This document shows, piece by piece, positions 16,483 to 25,726 of a stretch of DNA of 64,000 bases. Under the pieces are notes generated by a model. That model was not told the origin of the DNA. It did not search any database and saw nothing but the letters and a program-made list of their open reading frames with translations. Within the stretch, counting starts at the first letter, position 1, and each line of letters opens with the position of its first letter. The position numbers and the translations under genes were made by a program. Source of the stretch: Deltaproteobacteria bacterium (GTDB lineage Bacteria > Myxococcota_A > UBA9160 > UBA4427); NCBI GenBank assembly GCA_029261835.1, contig JAJDAO010000047.1, positions 119,748 through 183,747 of the forward strand, in the 5' to 3' direction.

Positions 16483-17532
16483 GTGACCGACTCGAGCTCG
16501 ACCCGCCCCACCCCTCGCCGCGACGAGGTCCATCCGGCACGCGTCTCGGTCGTCGGGGCCGGCGCGGTCGGGCTCAACCTGGGGGCACGGCTGGCGCGGT
16601 CCGGCTGCGACGTGCTCTTCGTGACGCGCCGCGCGCAGGTCGCAGCGGCGATCGAGGCGGATGGCGTGACGGTCGCGGATCCCACCTCGCACGCGCGCTG
16701 GCGCAGCCGAGCGCGCGCGGTGTCGGGGATCGAGCGCGCCGGGCCAGCCCTTGGCCAGGGACCGGTGCTGCTCTGTGTACGAGCGGAAGAGACGGCCGCG
16801 GTCGCGGCATCGCTCGCGGGCTGCGCTCCGGGCGCGACGCTCGTCAGCGCACAGAACGACGTCGACAACGAGCCGCTGCTGGCGCGTTACTTTGGCAGCG
16901 TGATTGGAATGGTCGTGCGGCAGACGTGCACGCGTGAGGGCGAGACCAGCATCCTCGCCGCCGGCCGCGGTCGGCTGATCCTCGGGCGGCACGCCACCGG
17001 CGTCGATCGCGCGACGCGCGAGCTGGCGGGCACTTTCGAGGGCGCCGGCTTCGATGTCGGGCTCTCTGAGAAGATCGCCGACGACAAATGGCTCAAGCTC
17101 TGTGTCAATCTGATGAGCCCGCCCAACGCGCTGATCCGAAAGTGCGATCACCGCACGCGCGCCTTTGTCGAGATCAAAGCTCGCCTGCTCGAAGAGGCGC
17201 GTGCCGCCCTCGCGGCGGCCGGCATCACGGCGCGTTCCTGCGACGGGCGCGACCGCTCGCTCGAAGAAGAGATCCGCCATCAACGCGAATCCCTGGGGCT
17301 CGGCACGAGCGATCGCGCTCTTCCGCTCTACAACGCGGTCTGGGCGGCGCTTCGCGACCCTCGAAAGAGCCTCGAGGCCGATCGCTACCACGAACGTATC
17401 CTCGACCTGGCCCGGACGCACGACACCGCGGCGCCCACGCACGAGAGGATGCTGCACGCGCTGCTGCGCGCTCGGAACCTGGGGCTCGGACCCGAGTGCT
17501 ACCGCGCTGAAGAGCTGCTGCCGAGCACCTGA
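16483..17532 (+). CDS. 2-dehydropantoate 2-reductase family protein (ApbA/PanE)
   Basis: A 349-residue NADP-dependent reductase starting at GTG, 17 bp from the divergent acyltransferase start. The Rossmann motif VVGAGAVGLNLGARLARSG is near residue 23; the C-terminal helical domain carries the conserved KW(x)K element (DDKWLKLCVNLMSPPNAL). The family reduces ketopantoate to pantoate for CoA biosynthesis, but many paralogues act on other 2-oxo acids. With so many CoA-dependent pathways nearby, either role is possible. Confidence 0.85.
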   Translation: MTDSSSTRPTPRRDEVHPARVSVVGAGAVGLNLGARLARSGCDVLFVTRRAQVAAAIEADGVTVADPTSHARWRSRARAVSGIERAGPALGQGPVLLCVRAEETAAVAASLAGCAPGATLVSAQNDVDNEPLLARYFGSVIGMVVRQTCTREGETSILAAGRGRLILGRHATGVDRATRELAGTFEGAGFDVGLSEKIADDKWLKLCVNLMSPPNALIRKCDHRTRAFVEIKARLLEEARAALAAAGITARSCDGRDRSLEEEIRHQRESLGLGTSDRALPLYNAVWAALRDPRKSLEADRYHERILDLARTHDTAAPTHERMLHALLRARNLGLGPECYRAEELLPST

Positions 17533-17778
17533 GAGCCGACTCCCCGCACCGCAGCAGCGGGCGCTTCTCCCCGCTCGCCGAGTCCACTCGCCAGGCCAGG
17601 CCGGGCCAGGCCAAGAGGACGCGTCCACGGGTCTGGGCTCTGACGTGTGCAGAAGACCAGCGCAACCAGCCGCCCGCACTCCTGTTTCAGAGTCAGATCG
17701 TGCCCGCCTCCGCTGTGCCGACCCGCGTGCCAACGGGACCGCGGGCCGGAAAGACGGCGGGAGCGGGTGAGAACAGGC

Positions 17779-17808
17779 GGAAACTGGTGGAAACTGATAG
17801 AAACGAGA
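17779..17808 (+). repeat. Three imperfect 10-bp direct repeats in a leader
   Basis: Three successive ten-base units (GGAAACTGGT, GGAAACTGAT, AGAAACGAGA) lie 21-50 bp before the DUF4382 lipoprotein start. They are AT-richer than the surroundings. They could be a binding site or chance slippage; no regulator is known. Confidence 0.4.
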
Positions 17809-17828
17809 GACGAAGAGGAGACTGTGCG

Positions 17829-19349
17829 ATGCGGTCCTGGATGCAAAGACGAAGTCGCGATCGTCACCCGATCGGCCGCGAGACGGGCATGGCGGGGCCG
17901 CGGAGCGCGGGCCTGGCGTGCTTGCTGGCCGCTCTGGCGCTCTTGTTCGGCCTGGCCTGCGCGCCGCCCGACTCGACATCGGAAGCCGGCAGCGGCGAGA
18001 CCGGGAGCATCGGCATCCTGGTCACCGACGGCCCGACGGATGAATTCGCCGCCATCAACCTCACGGTCACGGGCATCGAGCTGCTGGGCGGGCCCGAGGG
18101 CAACGTGACGGTCTTTTCCGGCCACGAGACATTCGATCTGCTGCGGCTGCGCGATGTCTCGGAGCTCTTCTCGCTGACGGACGATGTCCCGACCGGCCGT
18201 TACGCCAAGATCCGGCTGCTACTCGAAGACATCGAGCTGGTGGTGGACGATGGCACGGGCGGCGTCGAGACCCACCACCCCCGCCTGCCGGGCAACGGCA
18301 AGCTCGATCTCCACCCGCGCTCGCCCTTCGACGTGCGTCCGGGCGAGATGCTGCTCCTGCAAATCGACATCGACGCCGAGAAGTCGATCCACGCGGTGCA
18401 AACCGGCGCGCACAAGTACGTGTTCCGACCGGTCGTCTTCGTCGAGGTGCTGCAGAGCATCTTCGCTGGCCGGCTCGTGCGCGTTCACGGCCTGGTGCGA
18501 AACATCGAGGCAAACAGCGCGAGCTTCGAGCTCTGCCACTTGCGCCGGCCCATGCCCTGGCTCAGCCTCAGCGGTGCTCACGAAGACCTCGACGAAGACA
18601 GTCATCCGCCGATCCGGCGCTGCATCGACGTCGGCCTGCTCGAGGACGGCTCCCTATTCGACGAGAATGGCGATCCGGCGAGACTGGCGGACATGGAGAA
18701 TGGCGATCCCGCCACAGTGATCGGTCACGTGACACCCGCCGCGGGACGCCTCCAGCTACTGGCCGAGCTCGTCTTGCTCGGCCAGCGCGGCACCTTCACG
18801 CGACTGACCGGCACGGTGACCTCGGAGCTGGATCCGGACGACCGCTTCGACCTCCACCTCGACCGCGCTCAGGGATTCGTCTCGGACACCACGCTGGCGG
18901 TGCAGCTATTCGAGGGCACACGTCTCTTCGCGCGCTCGGGCATGGAGCTCTCGCGCGATCAGATCGAGATCGACCTGCGGGCGGCAGTGACGGGTGTAAT
19001 CGCCCTCTCCAACGACGAGGACGACCTGATCAAGGCCGCCGTGCTGATTCTCGATGTCGAGGGGCCCACGATCGATCGGCTACGGGGCGTCATCTCGCGA
19101 CTCGACGAAGCGGCGCGGCGACTCGAGATCGAAGACCTCGAGACCTCCGAGCGCCACTGCGTCGATGTTCCCGAGCGTGCGGGCATCTTCGTCGTGAGCC
19201 AGGAGAACGGGGAATCTGCCGAGGTCGAGCTGGGCGAGCTCGCGCTTGGCAATGTGGCGGACATCTACGGCCGGCCGGGCTCGAGCAGTGAAGCCTGCTT
19301 CTCGGCGCGCGTGATCATCGCCTTCCCGGACTTCGATCCGAACGGGTAA
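17829..19349 (+). CDS. DUF4382-domain lipoprotein
   Basis: A 506-residue lipoprotein starting at the ATG at 17829, with GAGGAG about 8 bases upstream. The lipobox ends FGLAC at Cys44. Residues about 57-205 form a DUF4382 domain (GILVTDGPTDEFAAINLTV, then the TGRYAKIRL strand), known from outer-surface lipoproteins of Bacteroidota and Proteobacteria. Two or three beta-rich repeats follow (each with a GxVxS/R...FxL pattern, like DUF5666), the last carrying two Cys. It probably sits on the outer membrane. The 296 bp before it hold a run of CCAGG repeats near 17591 and the repeat at 17779, but no gene. Confidence 0.75.
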   Translation: MRSWMQRRSRDRHPIGRETGMAGPRSAGLACLLAALALLFGLACAPPDSTSEAGSGETGSIGILVTDGPTDEFAAINLTVTGIELLGGPEGNVTVFSGHETFDLLRLRDVSELFSLTDDVPTGRYAKIRLLLEDIELVVDDGTGGVETHHPRLPGNGKLDLHPRSPFDVRPGEMLLLQIDIDAEKSIHAVQTGAHKYVFRPVVFVEVLQSIFAGRLVRVHGLVRNIEANSASFELCHLRRPMPWLSLSGAHEDLDEDSHPPIRRCIDVGLLEDGSLFDENGDPARLADMENGDPATVIGHVTPAAGRLQLLAELVLLGQRGTFTRLTGTVTSELDPDDRFDLHLDRAQGFVSDTTLAVQLFEGTRLFARSGMELSRDQIEIDLRAAVTGVIALSNDEDDLIKAAVLILDVEGPTIDRLRGVISRLDEAARRLEIEDLETSERHCVDVPERAGIFVVSQENGESAEVELGELALGNVADIYGRPGSSSEACFSARVIIAFPDFDPNG

Positions 19350-19468
19350 CGCGCAGCTCGGGTGGCCTCAGGCCATAGGCGGCGGTGTGCGTTGGTCTCT
19401 CGGCGGCGCGCACCGCCCCTGGCGCGCGTTGGTCGCCGGGCACGTAGCGAGACGATGAGAGTTACGAG

Positions 19469-19732
19469 CTACTCGCGACACTGAACAGAGTCAGGCTCGG
19501 AGCTCGTGCACTTGATCGTGTCGGTTACGCCGCTGAAGAGCCGACTGCAGGCGCTACCGGTCGCCTCCATTCGGGCGCGATCGAGGTCGGCCGCCAGGGA
19601 GGTCTCGCAGACTCGGCGCGCGCCGGACGACACGCACACCTCACACGCGACAGCGAACTGCGACCGGGTCATCTGAACGACAACCGCGGCGAAGGCGACT
19701 AAGATCAGGATTCCGACGAGGGTTCGGTTCAT
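19469..19732 (-). CDS. Small Cys-rich exported or membrane-anchored protein
   Basis: An 87-residue protein starting 8 bp after the enoyl-CoA hydratase stop, so probably in the same operon. One hydrophobic segment (residues 4-21) anchors or exports it. The rest has six Cys (30, 33, 42, 62, 75, 85), enough for three disulfides, with a helix (AADLDRARMEATG) between two Cys pairs. No family was recognised. A longer frame continues upstream into the hydratase gene but is its shadow. Confidence 0.6.
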   Translation of the reverse strand: MNRTLVGILILVAFAAVVVQMTRSQFAVACEVCVSSGARRVCETSLAADLDRARMEATGSACSRLFSGVTDTIKCTSSEPDSVQCRE

Positions 19733-19740
19733 CGCTGGGC

Positions 19741-20517
19741 TCAACGTCCCGTGAACTTCGCGGGACGCTTCTCTGCAAAGGCGCGTGGCCCCTCCTTGGC
19801 ATCCTGCGAGGCGAGAACGCGCTGGCCGAGAGCCTTCTCGAGCACGAAGCCGCTCTCGAGCCCCAGCGAGCGCACGGCGATCTCCTTCGCAGTCTTCATT
19901 GCCAGAGGGCCGTTGCGGCACAGCTTCTCCGCCTGCTCGATGGCACTGGGCATGAGCTGCTCGGCGGGCACGACCTGGTTCACCAAACCCACCTCGTAGG
20001 CGCGCTGGGCATCGATCGGCTTGCCGGTCAGCAGGAGCTGCATGGCAATCGCCCACGGTATCTGCCGCGGCAGCCGAATGTGCGTGCCTCCCAGAGGTAC
20101 CAGGCCCCAGCGCACCTCCCCCAGGCCAAAGGTCGCGTGCTCGGCCGCGATGCGCAGGTCGGTGCCGAGCAACATCTCCATGCCACCCGCGATACAGAAG
20201 CCGTTGACAGCGCACAGAATCGGCTTGTAGACGTCGGAGAACTGCCGCTTCGTCGTGTCTTCGAAGCCGAGCGCGTCGCCGCCGGTCAGCAGCGGTGCGG
20301 CCTCTTTGAGGTCGAGCCCAGAAGAGAACGCCTTGTCACCCGCGGCCGTGAGGATGCCGACCCAGAGGTCGGGGTCGGCATTGAACTCCGCCATGGCATC
20401 CTCGATCCCCGTCAGCATCTCTACGGTGAGCGAGTTCATCGCCTCCGCGCGGTTGATCGTGACGATCGCGATGTGGTCTCTCTTCTCATAGAGAATGGTC
20501 GCCGGTAGGTCCAACAA
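19741..20517 (-). CDS. Enoyl-CoA hydratase / isomerase family protein
   Basis: A 258-residue crotonase. The CoA-binding and oxyanion elements are typical (FSSGLDLKEAAPL and IAGGMEMLLGTDLRI). Both Glu positions used by true hydratases are present: in GGMEM and in FGLGEVRWG. It should hydrate an enoyl-CoA in a beta-oxidation-like step. It lies 3' of the DUF35 and thiolase-like genes on the minus strand, 39 bp after DUF35, and is followed by the small Cys-rich gene. Confidence 0.88.
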   Translation of the reverse strand: MLDLPATILYEKRDHIAIVTINRAEAMNSLTVEMLTGIEDAMAEFNADPDLWVGILTAAGDKAFSSGLDLKEAAPLLTGGDALGFEDTTKRQFSDVYKPILCAVNGFCIAGGMEMLLGTDLRIAAEHATFGLGEVRWGLVPLGGTHIRLPRQIPWAIAMQLLLTGKPIDAQRAYEVGLVNQVVPAEQLMPSAIEQAEKLCRNGPLAMKTAKEIAVRSLGLESGFVLEKALGQRVLASQDAKEGPRAFAEKRPAKFTGR

Positions 20518-20556
20518 AAGCTCCCTTTGACTGACTAAGAGGTTGGCCCGCGCTAC

Positions 20557-20982
20557 TCAGGCGCTGACGCGGCGGAACTTAGGCAGCGCGACTTCGGGCG
20601 TGGCCCGTTCGAACACGACCTCGACCGGCATGCCGATCTCGAGCGCGTCGGGTGTGCAATCCACTACTTCGCTCAGCAGCCGCACGCCCTCCTCCAGTTC
20701 GATCACAGTCGGGGCATAGGGTACAGACTCGGCGAATGCAGGGTGTAGCGCTCGTGTCACGACCGTCCACGTAAAGACGCTGCCGCGCCCGCTCGAGCGC
20801 GCCCATTGCCAGCTCCACGAGCCACACTCTGGGCACAGCTCGCGCGGCACATGGCGCCAGGCGCCGCAGTCATCACAGCGCTGAAAACGGAGCTCGCCCA
20901 GGCCGCAGAAGGTGTAGAAGTCCTCGGTGTGGCCGTCGAGCTCCGGAAGGGGCTTTGCGTAGTCGCTGCTCGGATCGCTCAT
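20557..20982 (-). CDS. Zn-ribbon / OB-fold (DUF35) partner of the thiolase-like protein
   Basis: A 141-residue DUF35 protein. The rubredoxin-like Zn ribbon has four Cys (CDDCGAW...CPECGSW) and is followed by the OB fold (VFTWTVVTRALHP, then YAPTVIELEEG). Such proteins pair with thiolase-like subunits and are required for retro-aldol cleavage in steroid side-chain degradation (the Ltp2-ChsH2 type). The start at 20982 is the first Met fitting the family; the frame continues upstream as shadow. The thiolase-like partner is the gene directly upstream. Confidence 0.85.
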   Translation of the reverse strand: MSDPSSDYAKPLPELDGHTEDFYTFCGLGELRFQRCDDCGAWRHVPRELCPECGSWSWQWARSSGRGSVFTWTVVTRALHPAFAESVPYAPTVIELEEGVRLLSEVVDCTPDALEIGMPVEVVFERATPEVALPKFRRVSA

Positions 20983-21046
20983 ATCTCTGTCTTCTCGTCT
21001 CTCATATCGTCTGTCTGGTCTGTCTTGTCGTTCGCGTCTGCCCGGC

Positions 21047-22207
21047 TCAGCGTCGCAGGATCGCGACACTGCCGTCACCGAAGTCACCCCAGCCGGTGAC
21101 CAGGCCAATCTCGGCGTTCGCCACCTGGCGTCCCTCGGCCTCGCCACGCAGCTGGCGCACTGCCTCCGTGATATGGCCAATCCCCAGCGAGTGAGCCTCC
21201 GACAGGAGGCCTCCGTGCGTGTTGACCGGAAGCTCGCCACCCAGCTCGATGCGCCCACCCTCGACGAAGGGGCCGCCCTCACCTCGCTTGCAGAACCCAA
21301 CCTCCTCGAGCTGCTGCAGCACCTCGAAGGTGAAGCAATCATAGATCTGGGCGAAGTCGATATCCGTCGGGGTGACGCCCGCCTTGGCGAATGCCTCGGG
21401 CGCGGCGATCGTGAGGCCGGTTCTGAAGATGTCTCTGCGGTTGGTGATTTCGTCTGCCGGATAGGGCTGTCCGCACGCCCCCCCCATGATGTAGACCGGA
21501 CTGTGAGGCAGATCTCGCGCCCGCTCCGCCGTCGTCACGACCACGGCAGAGCCCCCGTCCGTCTCGAGACAGCAGTCGAAGAAGCGATAGGGGTCTGCGA
21601 GCATGGGGGACGCCATGTAGTCGTCGAGCGTCATGGGCCGGCCGTGCATGACGGCACGCGGGTTCTGCTGGGCGTGCTTGCGCATCGCCACCGCGATGGC
21701 GCCGAGCTGCTCGGACCGAGTGCCGAACTCGTGCATGTGGCGGCGCGCCATCAGCGAGTACCACTGCGGCGGTGCCGTCATGCCGAACGGCAGGTAGTAG
21801 TCGCGCGCGATGGTGCCACCCGGAATCGAGGCGGTATCGCTCGAGACGGTCTGGCGAACTCGCGGACCCGAATACCCATTCCAGCCACCCGGAATCAGCA
21901 CGTAGTTGGCCATCCCGGCCACCACTGCGGCCGCCGCCGCTTGCAGTGACGCCACAGGTGCGGCGCCCCCCATGTGGATCGTGGCGGCGTAGCGCAGATT
22001 CTCACAGCCGAGATTGGCGGCGAGTTCCTCGGCCTTGCCCACATTGGGAAAGGGCATGATGCCGTCGATCGAGGCAGCCGAGAGACCCGCCTCCTCGATG
22101 GCCCCCGCCGCGGCCTTCAGCTGAAGGGCCAGCGTGCTCATGCCCGAGCCCGGCTTGCGGCAGTACTCTGTCTCTCCGATCCCGACGATACAGGCTTGGT
22201 CTCTCAC
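21047..22207 (-). CDS. Thiolase-fold protein lacking the nucleophilic Cys (SCP2/Ltp2-like, possible aldolase)
   Basis: A 386-residue thiolase-fold protein (VGIGETEYCRKPG at the start). The segment that carries the nucleophilic Cys in thiolases reads GGAAPVA around residues 80-86, with Ala in place of Cys. The C-terminal NTHGGLLSEAHSLG motif is kept. Members like this, next to a DUF35 gene, include Ltp2-type retro-aldolases that split beta-hydroxyacyl-CoA thioesters of steroid side chains. So cleavage without a thiol intermediate is more likely than thiolysis. Compare the second thiolase of the window (62740-63918), which keeps Cys85. Confidence 0.85.
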   Translation of the reverse strand: MRDQACIVGIGETEYCRKPGSGMSTLALQLKAAAGAIEEAGLSAASIDGIMPFPNVGKAEELAANLGCENLRYAATIHMGGAAPVASLQAAAAAVVAGMANYVLIPGGWNGYSGPRVRQTVSSDTASIPGGTIARDYYLPFGMTAPPQWYSLMARRHMHEFGTRSEQLGAIAVAMRKHAQQNPRAVMHGRPMTLDDYMASPMLADPYRFFDCCLETDGGSAVVVTTAERARDLPHSPVYIMGGACGQPYPADEITNRRDIFRTGLTIAAPEAFAKAGVTPTDIDFAQIYDCFTFEVLQQLEEVGFCKRGEGGPFVEGGRIELGGELPVNTHGGLLSEAHSLGIGHITEAVRQLRGEAEGRQVANAEIGLVTGWGDFGDGSVAILRR

Positions 22208-22223
22208 GAGTCAGGCCCGCCCG

Positions 22224-23219
22224 TCACTTCACTCGCTTGGTGGGCTCTATCTTGGCGAGCCGCGCCAGGTTGGTACCGAGTATGCCCGCGCGCATCTCGT
22301 CCGTGATCTCGGGATAGCCGTACTTCTGCTGCAACTCTTCGGGAATCTGTAGGTTGCGGACCCAGTCGACCACGCGCTTGGTGTCGTCGAAGGGCAGATC
22401 GAGTCCCATCACGAGTCGGCTGTGATCCACCCACTGCAGGGCCGTGCCGATGGCGTGATAGCCGCGGTAGGGTGCGCGCTCGTACCAGCCGACGACGCCC
22501 GACAGGCTCAGGTAGAGGTTCTGATGCTTGCCCGCCAGGCCGATCAGCTCTTCGGTGTGGGGCCACGCCATGTGGTACGCGATGATCTTCAGCTCGGGGA
22601 AATCGAGCAGCACACGGTCGAGCGTACTCGGGTGAGTGTGGCAGCTCGGCTGCGGTACCACGTAGGACATGCCGGTGTGAACCGTCAGCGCGATGTCGAG
22701 CTCGCAAGCCTTCTCGTAGAAGGGCCACATGCGCTTGTCGTCCAGCGGCGCGATGTCCTCCGGCTGGTACACCTTGCAGAGCTTGGCGTTGCATTCCGTG
22801 ACGAGGTGCTCGAGCTCCCATAGGGCGTGATCCATGCCACGTCTCAGGATCGGGCCCACCATGGCCTCGAGATACATACGCTCCGGATAGGGCTCGATCT
22901 GCTGCATCATGAAGGCGTTGGTCGACATGGCGACGGTCTGCCCGCTGATGTCCATCATCCCCTCGCGCAGGCAGAAGCAGACGTCGACAGCGGCCTCGTC
23001 CATGTACTTGATCAGCTCGCTGGCGATGGGGTGCGGCCACTCCGAATCTTCGCTCGTCAAGTCGCGACCCGCCCAGGCCTTCATCACGCCGTTCACGCTC
23101 CCCCACCAGCGCTGGACGTCGGGGTAGTAGCTGATCTCGGCCATCGTGCCCGGGTTCATGAAATGGCACTCGGAAAGGGCCACGAAGTGGTCGTTCTTCG
23201 CCACGCGTTTCTCCTCCAT
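22224..23219 (-). CDS. Amidohydrolase family 2 protein
   Basis: A 331-residue TIM-barrel hydrolase of the amidohydrolase-2 type (decarboxylases and hydrolases such as the ACMSD group). Visible metal or active-site positions are His in SECHF (the usual HxH is reduced to one His), His in ALTVHTGMS, His in IAYHMAWPHTEE and Asp in GLDLPFDD. It starts at the ATG at 23219, 5 bp after the molybdenum subunit stop. It may hydrolyse or decarboxylate the product of the hydroxylase encoded upstream. The 16-bp gap to the thiolase-like gene supports one operon. Confidence 0.8.
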   Translation of the reverse strand: MEEKRVAKNDHFVALSECHFMNPGTMAEISYYPDVQRWWGSVNGVMKAWAGRDLTSEDSEWPHPIASELIKYMDEAAVDVCFCLREGMMDISGQTVAMSTNAFMMQQIEPYPERMYLEAMVGPILRRGMDHALWELEHLVTECNAKLCKVYQPEDIAPLDDKRMWPFYEKACELDIALTVHTGMSYVVPQPSCHTHPSTLDRVLLDFPELKIIAYHMAWPHTEELIGLAGKHQNLYLSLSGVVGWYERAPYRGYHAIGTALQWVDHSRLVMGLDLPFDDTKRVVDWVRNLQIPEELQQKYGYPEITDEMRAGILGTNLARLAKIEPTKRVK

Positions 23220-23224
23220 GCGGG

Positions 23225-25651
23225 CTACGCGCCCTGCGGTTTCTCGTTTGCCTCGCGGATCAACTTCCAGACGCGATGTGGCGCTGCCGGCACTTCGGTC
23301 GCTCTCGTTCCGAGTTGCGCCAGGGCATCGTTGACGGCACACATCACAGCCGCCGGCGTGGTATGCATCGCGCCTTCACCGCAGCCCTTGGCACCCAGCG
23401 GCGCAAAGGGTGAAGGTGTCACCACCGCCACCTTCTCGATCAGCGGCACGTCGTTGATGGTGGGCAGCAGGTACTCCATGAACGTCGTGGAGAGCGGCTG
23501 GGCCTCGTCGTCGTATGCGTATTCTTCGAGCAGAGCCGCCCCAATCCCCTGCACCACGCTTCCGTCGGTCTGCCCCTCTACGGTCGCGGGGTTGAGCCGC
23601 GTACCACAGTCGTCACACAGGCAGTACTTCAGAATCTCGACCTGACCGGTCTCGCGGTCGATCTCCACCAGCACCACGTGCACCGCCTGAGCGGCGGTGA
23701 GGTAGCTCTTCGTCCTGCCCTCTTCATCCACCGGCGCACGACCGGGCGCGGTCCACACATGGGTCGCCTCCGGCCGGGGATCGATGCCGGGCGGCAACAG
23801 GTCGCTGCGCGCCAGCATGGTGCCCGCCACCTCGGCCACCGTCATCTCGGCACCCGGCACGCCCTTGACCCTGAACCTGCCGTCCATCAGCTCGATGTTG
23901 GCGGGCTCGGTCTGCATCAGCCCCGCCGTGACGATGGCCATCTTCTCGCGGATGCGCTCGCAGGCGCCGAGCACGGCACCGGTAATCGCCACGCCGAGCC
24001 GGCTCCCGCCCGGACCGAAGGAGGGGGGGGCCGATCGCGTATCGAGCGGCGCGATGCGAACCGAGTCCATCTCCACCCCGAAGTAGTCCGCGATGATCTG
24101 ACTCACGAGCGTGTATTGCCCCTGCCCCTCGAGCGTGAAGCCAACCCGCACCGTGACCATGCCCAGGATGTCGATGCTCACGGTGGCGCCCTCGGGCACG
24201 CCAGTCCCCTGCATGCCGACGACCGAGTAGACATTCAAGTCGAAGACACCGGGCTCGATGGCGCTCGCCACACCGATCCCCAGCAGCCGGCCCTGCTCGA
24301 GAGCCTCGGCCTGCTGCCGGCGCAGCTCTGCGTACCCCGCGAGCTCGAGTGCCTTGTCGAGCACTTCTTCATAGCTGCCGCTGTCGTATTCGTTGCCGCT
24401 CGGGATGGTGTAGGGAAACTGGTCGGCCCGAATGAAGTTGCGGCGGCGAAACTCCGCCGGATCGACGTCGAGCGCGCGGGCCGCGATGTCCATCATCTGC
24501 TCGAGAACGAAGAAGTGGGGCGGCGGTCCCATGCCTCGGCAGGGGCTTTCGGGCAGCTTGTTGCTGGCCGTCAGTGTGAGATCGTACTGGGCGACCGCGA
24601 TGGTGTAGGGGCCGGTGAACGCGGCCAGCGGCTTGGCAGTATTGATGGCGCCGAAGCCCTCGCCCGTGGCGCCGATGTCGTTGACGAGCTTCACCCGCAA
24701 GCCCGTGACCACACCGTCGGCCCTCACCGCGATAGAGGCTTCATAGTGTCGGTCCCAGGCCTGGCTCCCGCCCGCTGTGAGGTACTCCATGCGGTCTTCG
24801 ATCCACTTGACCGGGCGCCCGCCCGCCTTGCGCGAGAGCAGGCAGGCGACATCGGTGCCGCGCGTGCCGCCCTTTCCCCCGAAGCTGCCGCCGTGGGCAT
24901 AGCTGATGATGTTCACCCGGTTCGAGGGGAGCCCAAAGGTGGCGACTCGACCGAGCCCGAAGTTCGAGGCCGACTGGATGCTGCCGCGCACGGTCAGATT
25001 GAGATCCATCGGATCCCACTCACAGATCGCGCCGAAGGTCTCCGTGGGGTTGGCCCCGACCCGGTTCCAGCGAAACTTCTCGCTGAAGACGTGATCAGCG
25101 GCCGCAAAGGCCTCATCGACATCGCCCCAGGTGAAGGTCCGCTGCAACATCACGTTGCTGCCCTTCTCCTCGATCACGAGCGGGCTGCCCTCTTTCATGG
25201 CTTCGAAAGGATCCGCCACGGCTTGCAGCGGCTCGTAGTCGACCGTGATCAGCTCGATGGCGTCCTCGGCCACGTAGCGGCTCGTGGCCGCGACCGCGGC
25301 CACCGGCTCGCCCACATAGCGAGCCTTGTCGGTGGCGATGCAATGGGTCCCCCAGCCCTCTGGCGCCGTCACCGCCGGGTAGCTCCAGCGCAGCGCGTCC
25401 TCACCCGTTACGACCGCCAACACGCCGGGTAGCGCCTCCGCCTCGCGCGTATCGATCTTGCTGATGCGGGCGTGCGCGAACGGACTGCGCAGAATCGCAC
25501 AGTGGAGCATGCGCGGCAGAACCACGTCGTCGATGAACTCGGTGCGCCCGGTGACGAGTGACGGGTCCTCGACACGCTTGACCTCGCGCCCGATCCAATG
25601 TGGCTTGCTGGTGGGAAGATCTTCGAGCTCAGTGGGAATCTCGACTGCCAT
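23225..25651 (-). CDS. Molybdenum hydroxylase large subunit (xanthine dehydrogenase family)
   Basis: An 808-residue molybdopterin-binding subunit. The catalytic Glu near the C-terminus is present (Glu759 in GCGEG). The loop that reads AYRCSFR in CO dehydrogenase and AYRGAGR in most form II enzymes reads CRGMGPP here, so this is not a CO dehydrogenase. The family hydroxylates N-heterocycles, aldehydes, aromatic acyl-CoAs or tertiary side-chain carbons with water as oxygen donor. The [2Fe-2S] and FAD subunits follow upstream in the same operon, giving a complete heterotrimer. Confidence 0.9.
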   Translation of the reverse strand: MAVEIPTELEDLPTSKPHWIGREVKRVEDPSLVTGRTEFIDDVVLPRMLHCAILRSPFAHARISKIDTREAEALPGVLAVVTGEDALRWSYPAVTAPEGWGTHCIATDKARYVGEPVAAVAATSRYVAEDAIELITVDYEPLQAVADPFEAMKEGSPLVIEEKGSNVMLQRTFTWGDVDEAFAAADHVFSEKFRWNRVGANPTETFGAICEWDPMDLNLTVRGSIQSASNFGLGRVATFGLPSNRVNIISYAHGGSFGGKGGTRGTDVACLLSRKAGGRPVKWIEDRMEYLTAGGSQAWDRHYEASIAVRADGVVTGLRVKLVNDIGATGEGFGAINTAKPLAAFTGPYTIAVAQYDLTLTASNKLPESPCRGMGPPPHFFVLEQMMDIAARALDVDPAEFRRRNFIRADQFPYTIPSGNEYDSGSYEEVLDKALELAGYAELRRQQAEALEQGRLLGIGVASAIEPGVFDLNVYSVVGMQGTGVPEGATVSIDILGMVTVRVGFTLEGQGQYTLVSQIIADYFGVEMDSVRIAPLDTRSAPPSFGPGGSRLGVAITGAVLGACERIREKMAIVTAGLMQTEPANIELMDGRFRVKGVPGAEMTVAEVAGTMLARSDLLPPGIDPRPEATHVWTAPGRAPVDEEGRTKSYLTAAQAVHVVLVEIDRETGQVEILKYCLCDDCGTRLNPATVEGQTDGSVVQGIGAALLEEYAYDDEAQPLSTTFMEYLLPTINDVPLIEKVAVVTPSPFAPLGAKGCGEGAMHTTPAAVMCAVNDALAQLGTRATEVPAAPHRVWKLIREANEKPQGA

Positions 25652-25726
25652 GCCTCACCTTTCCCTTCGTTCCTTCGCGTCCCGTCGTCCCGTCGCCTGG
25701 CGTCCCCGTGCCCGATGGTGGCCGAC

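Noticed and set aside
23678..25432. A 584-codon plus-strand frame
   Set aside because: Antisense to the molybdenum hydroxylase large subunit, whose motifs and partners prove the minus strand is coding.
23225..25651. Carbon monoxide dehydrogenase large subunit
   Set aside because: The active-site loop lacks the AYRCSFR motif that marks CO-oxidising enzymes.
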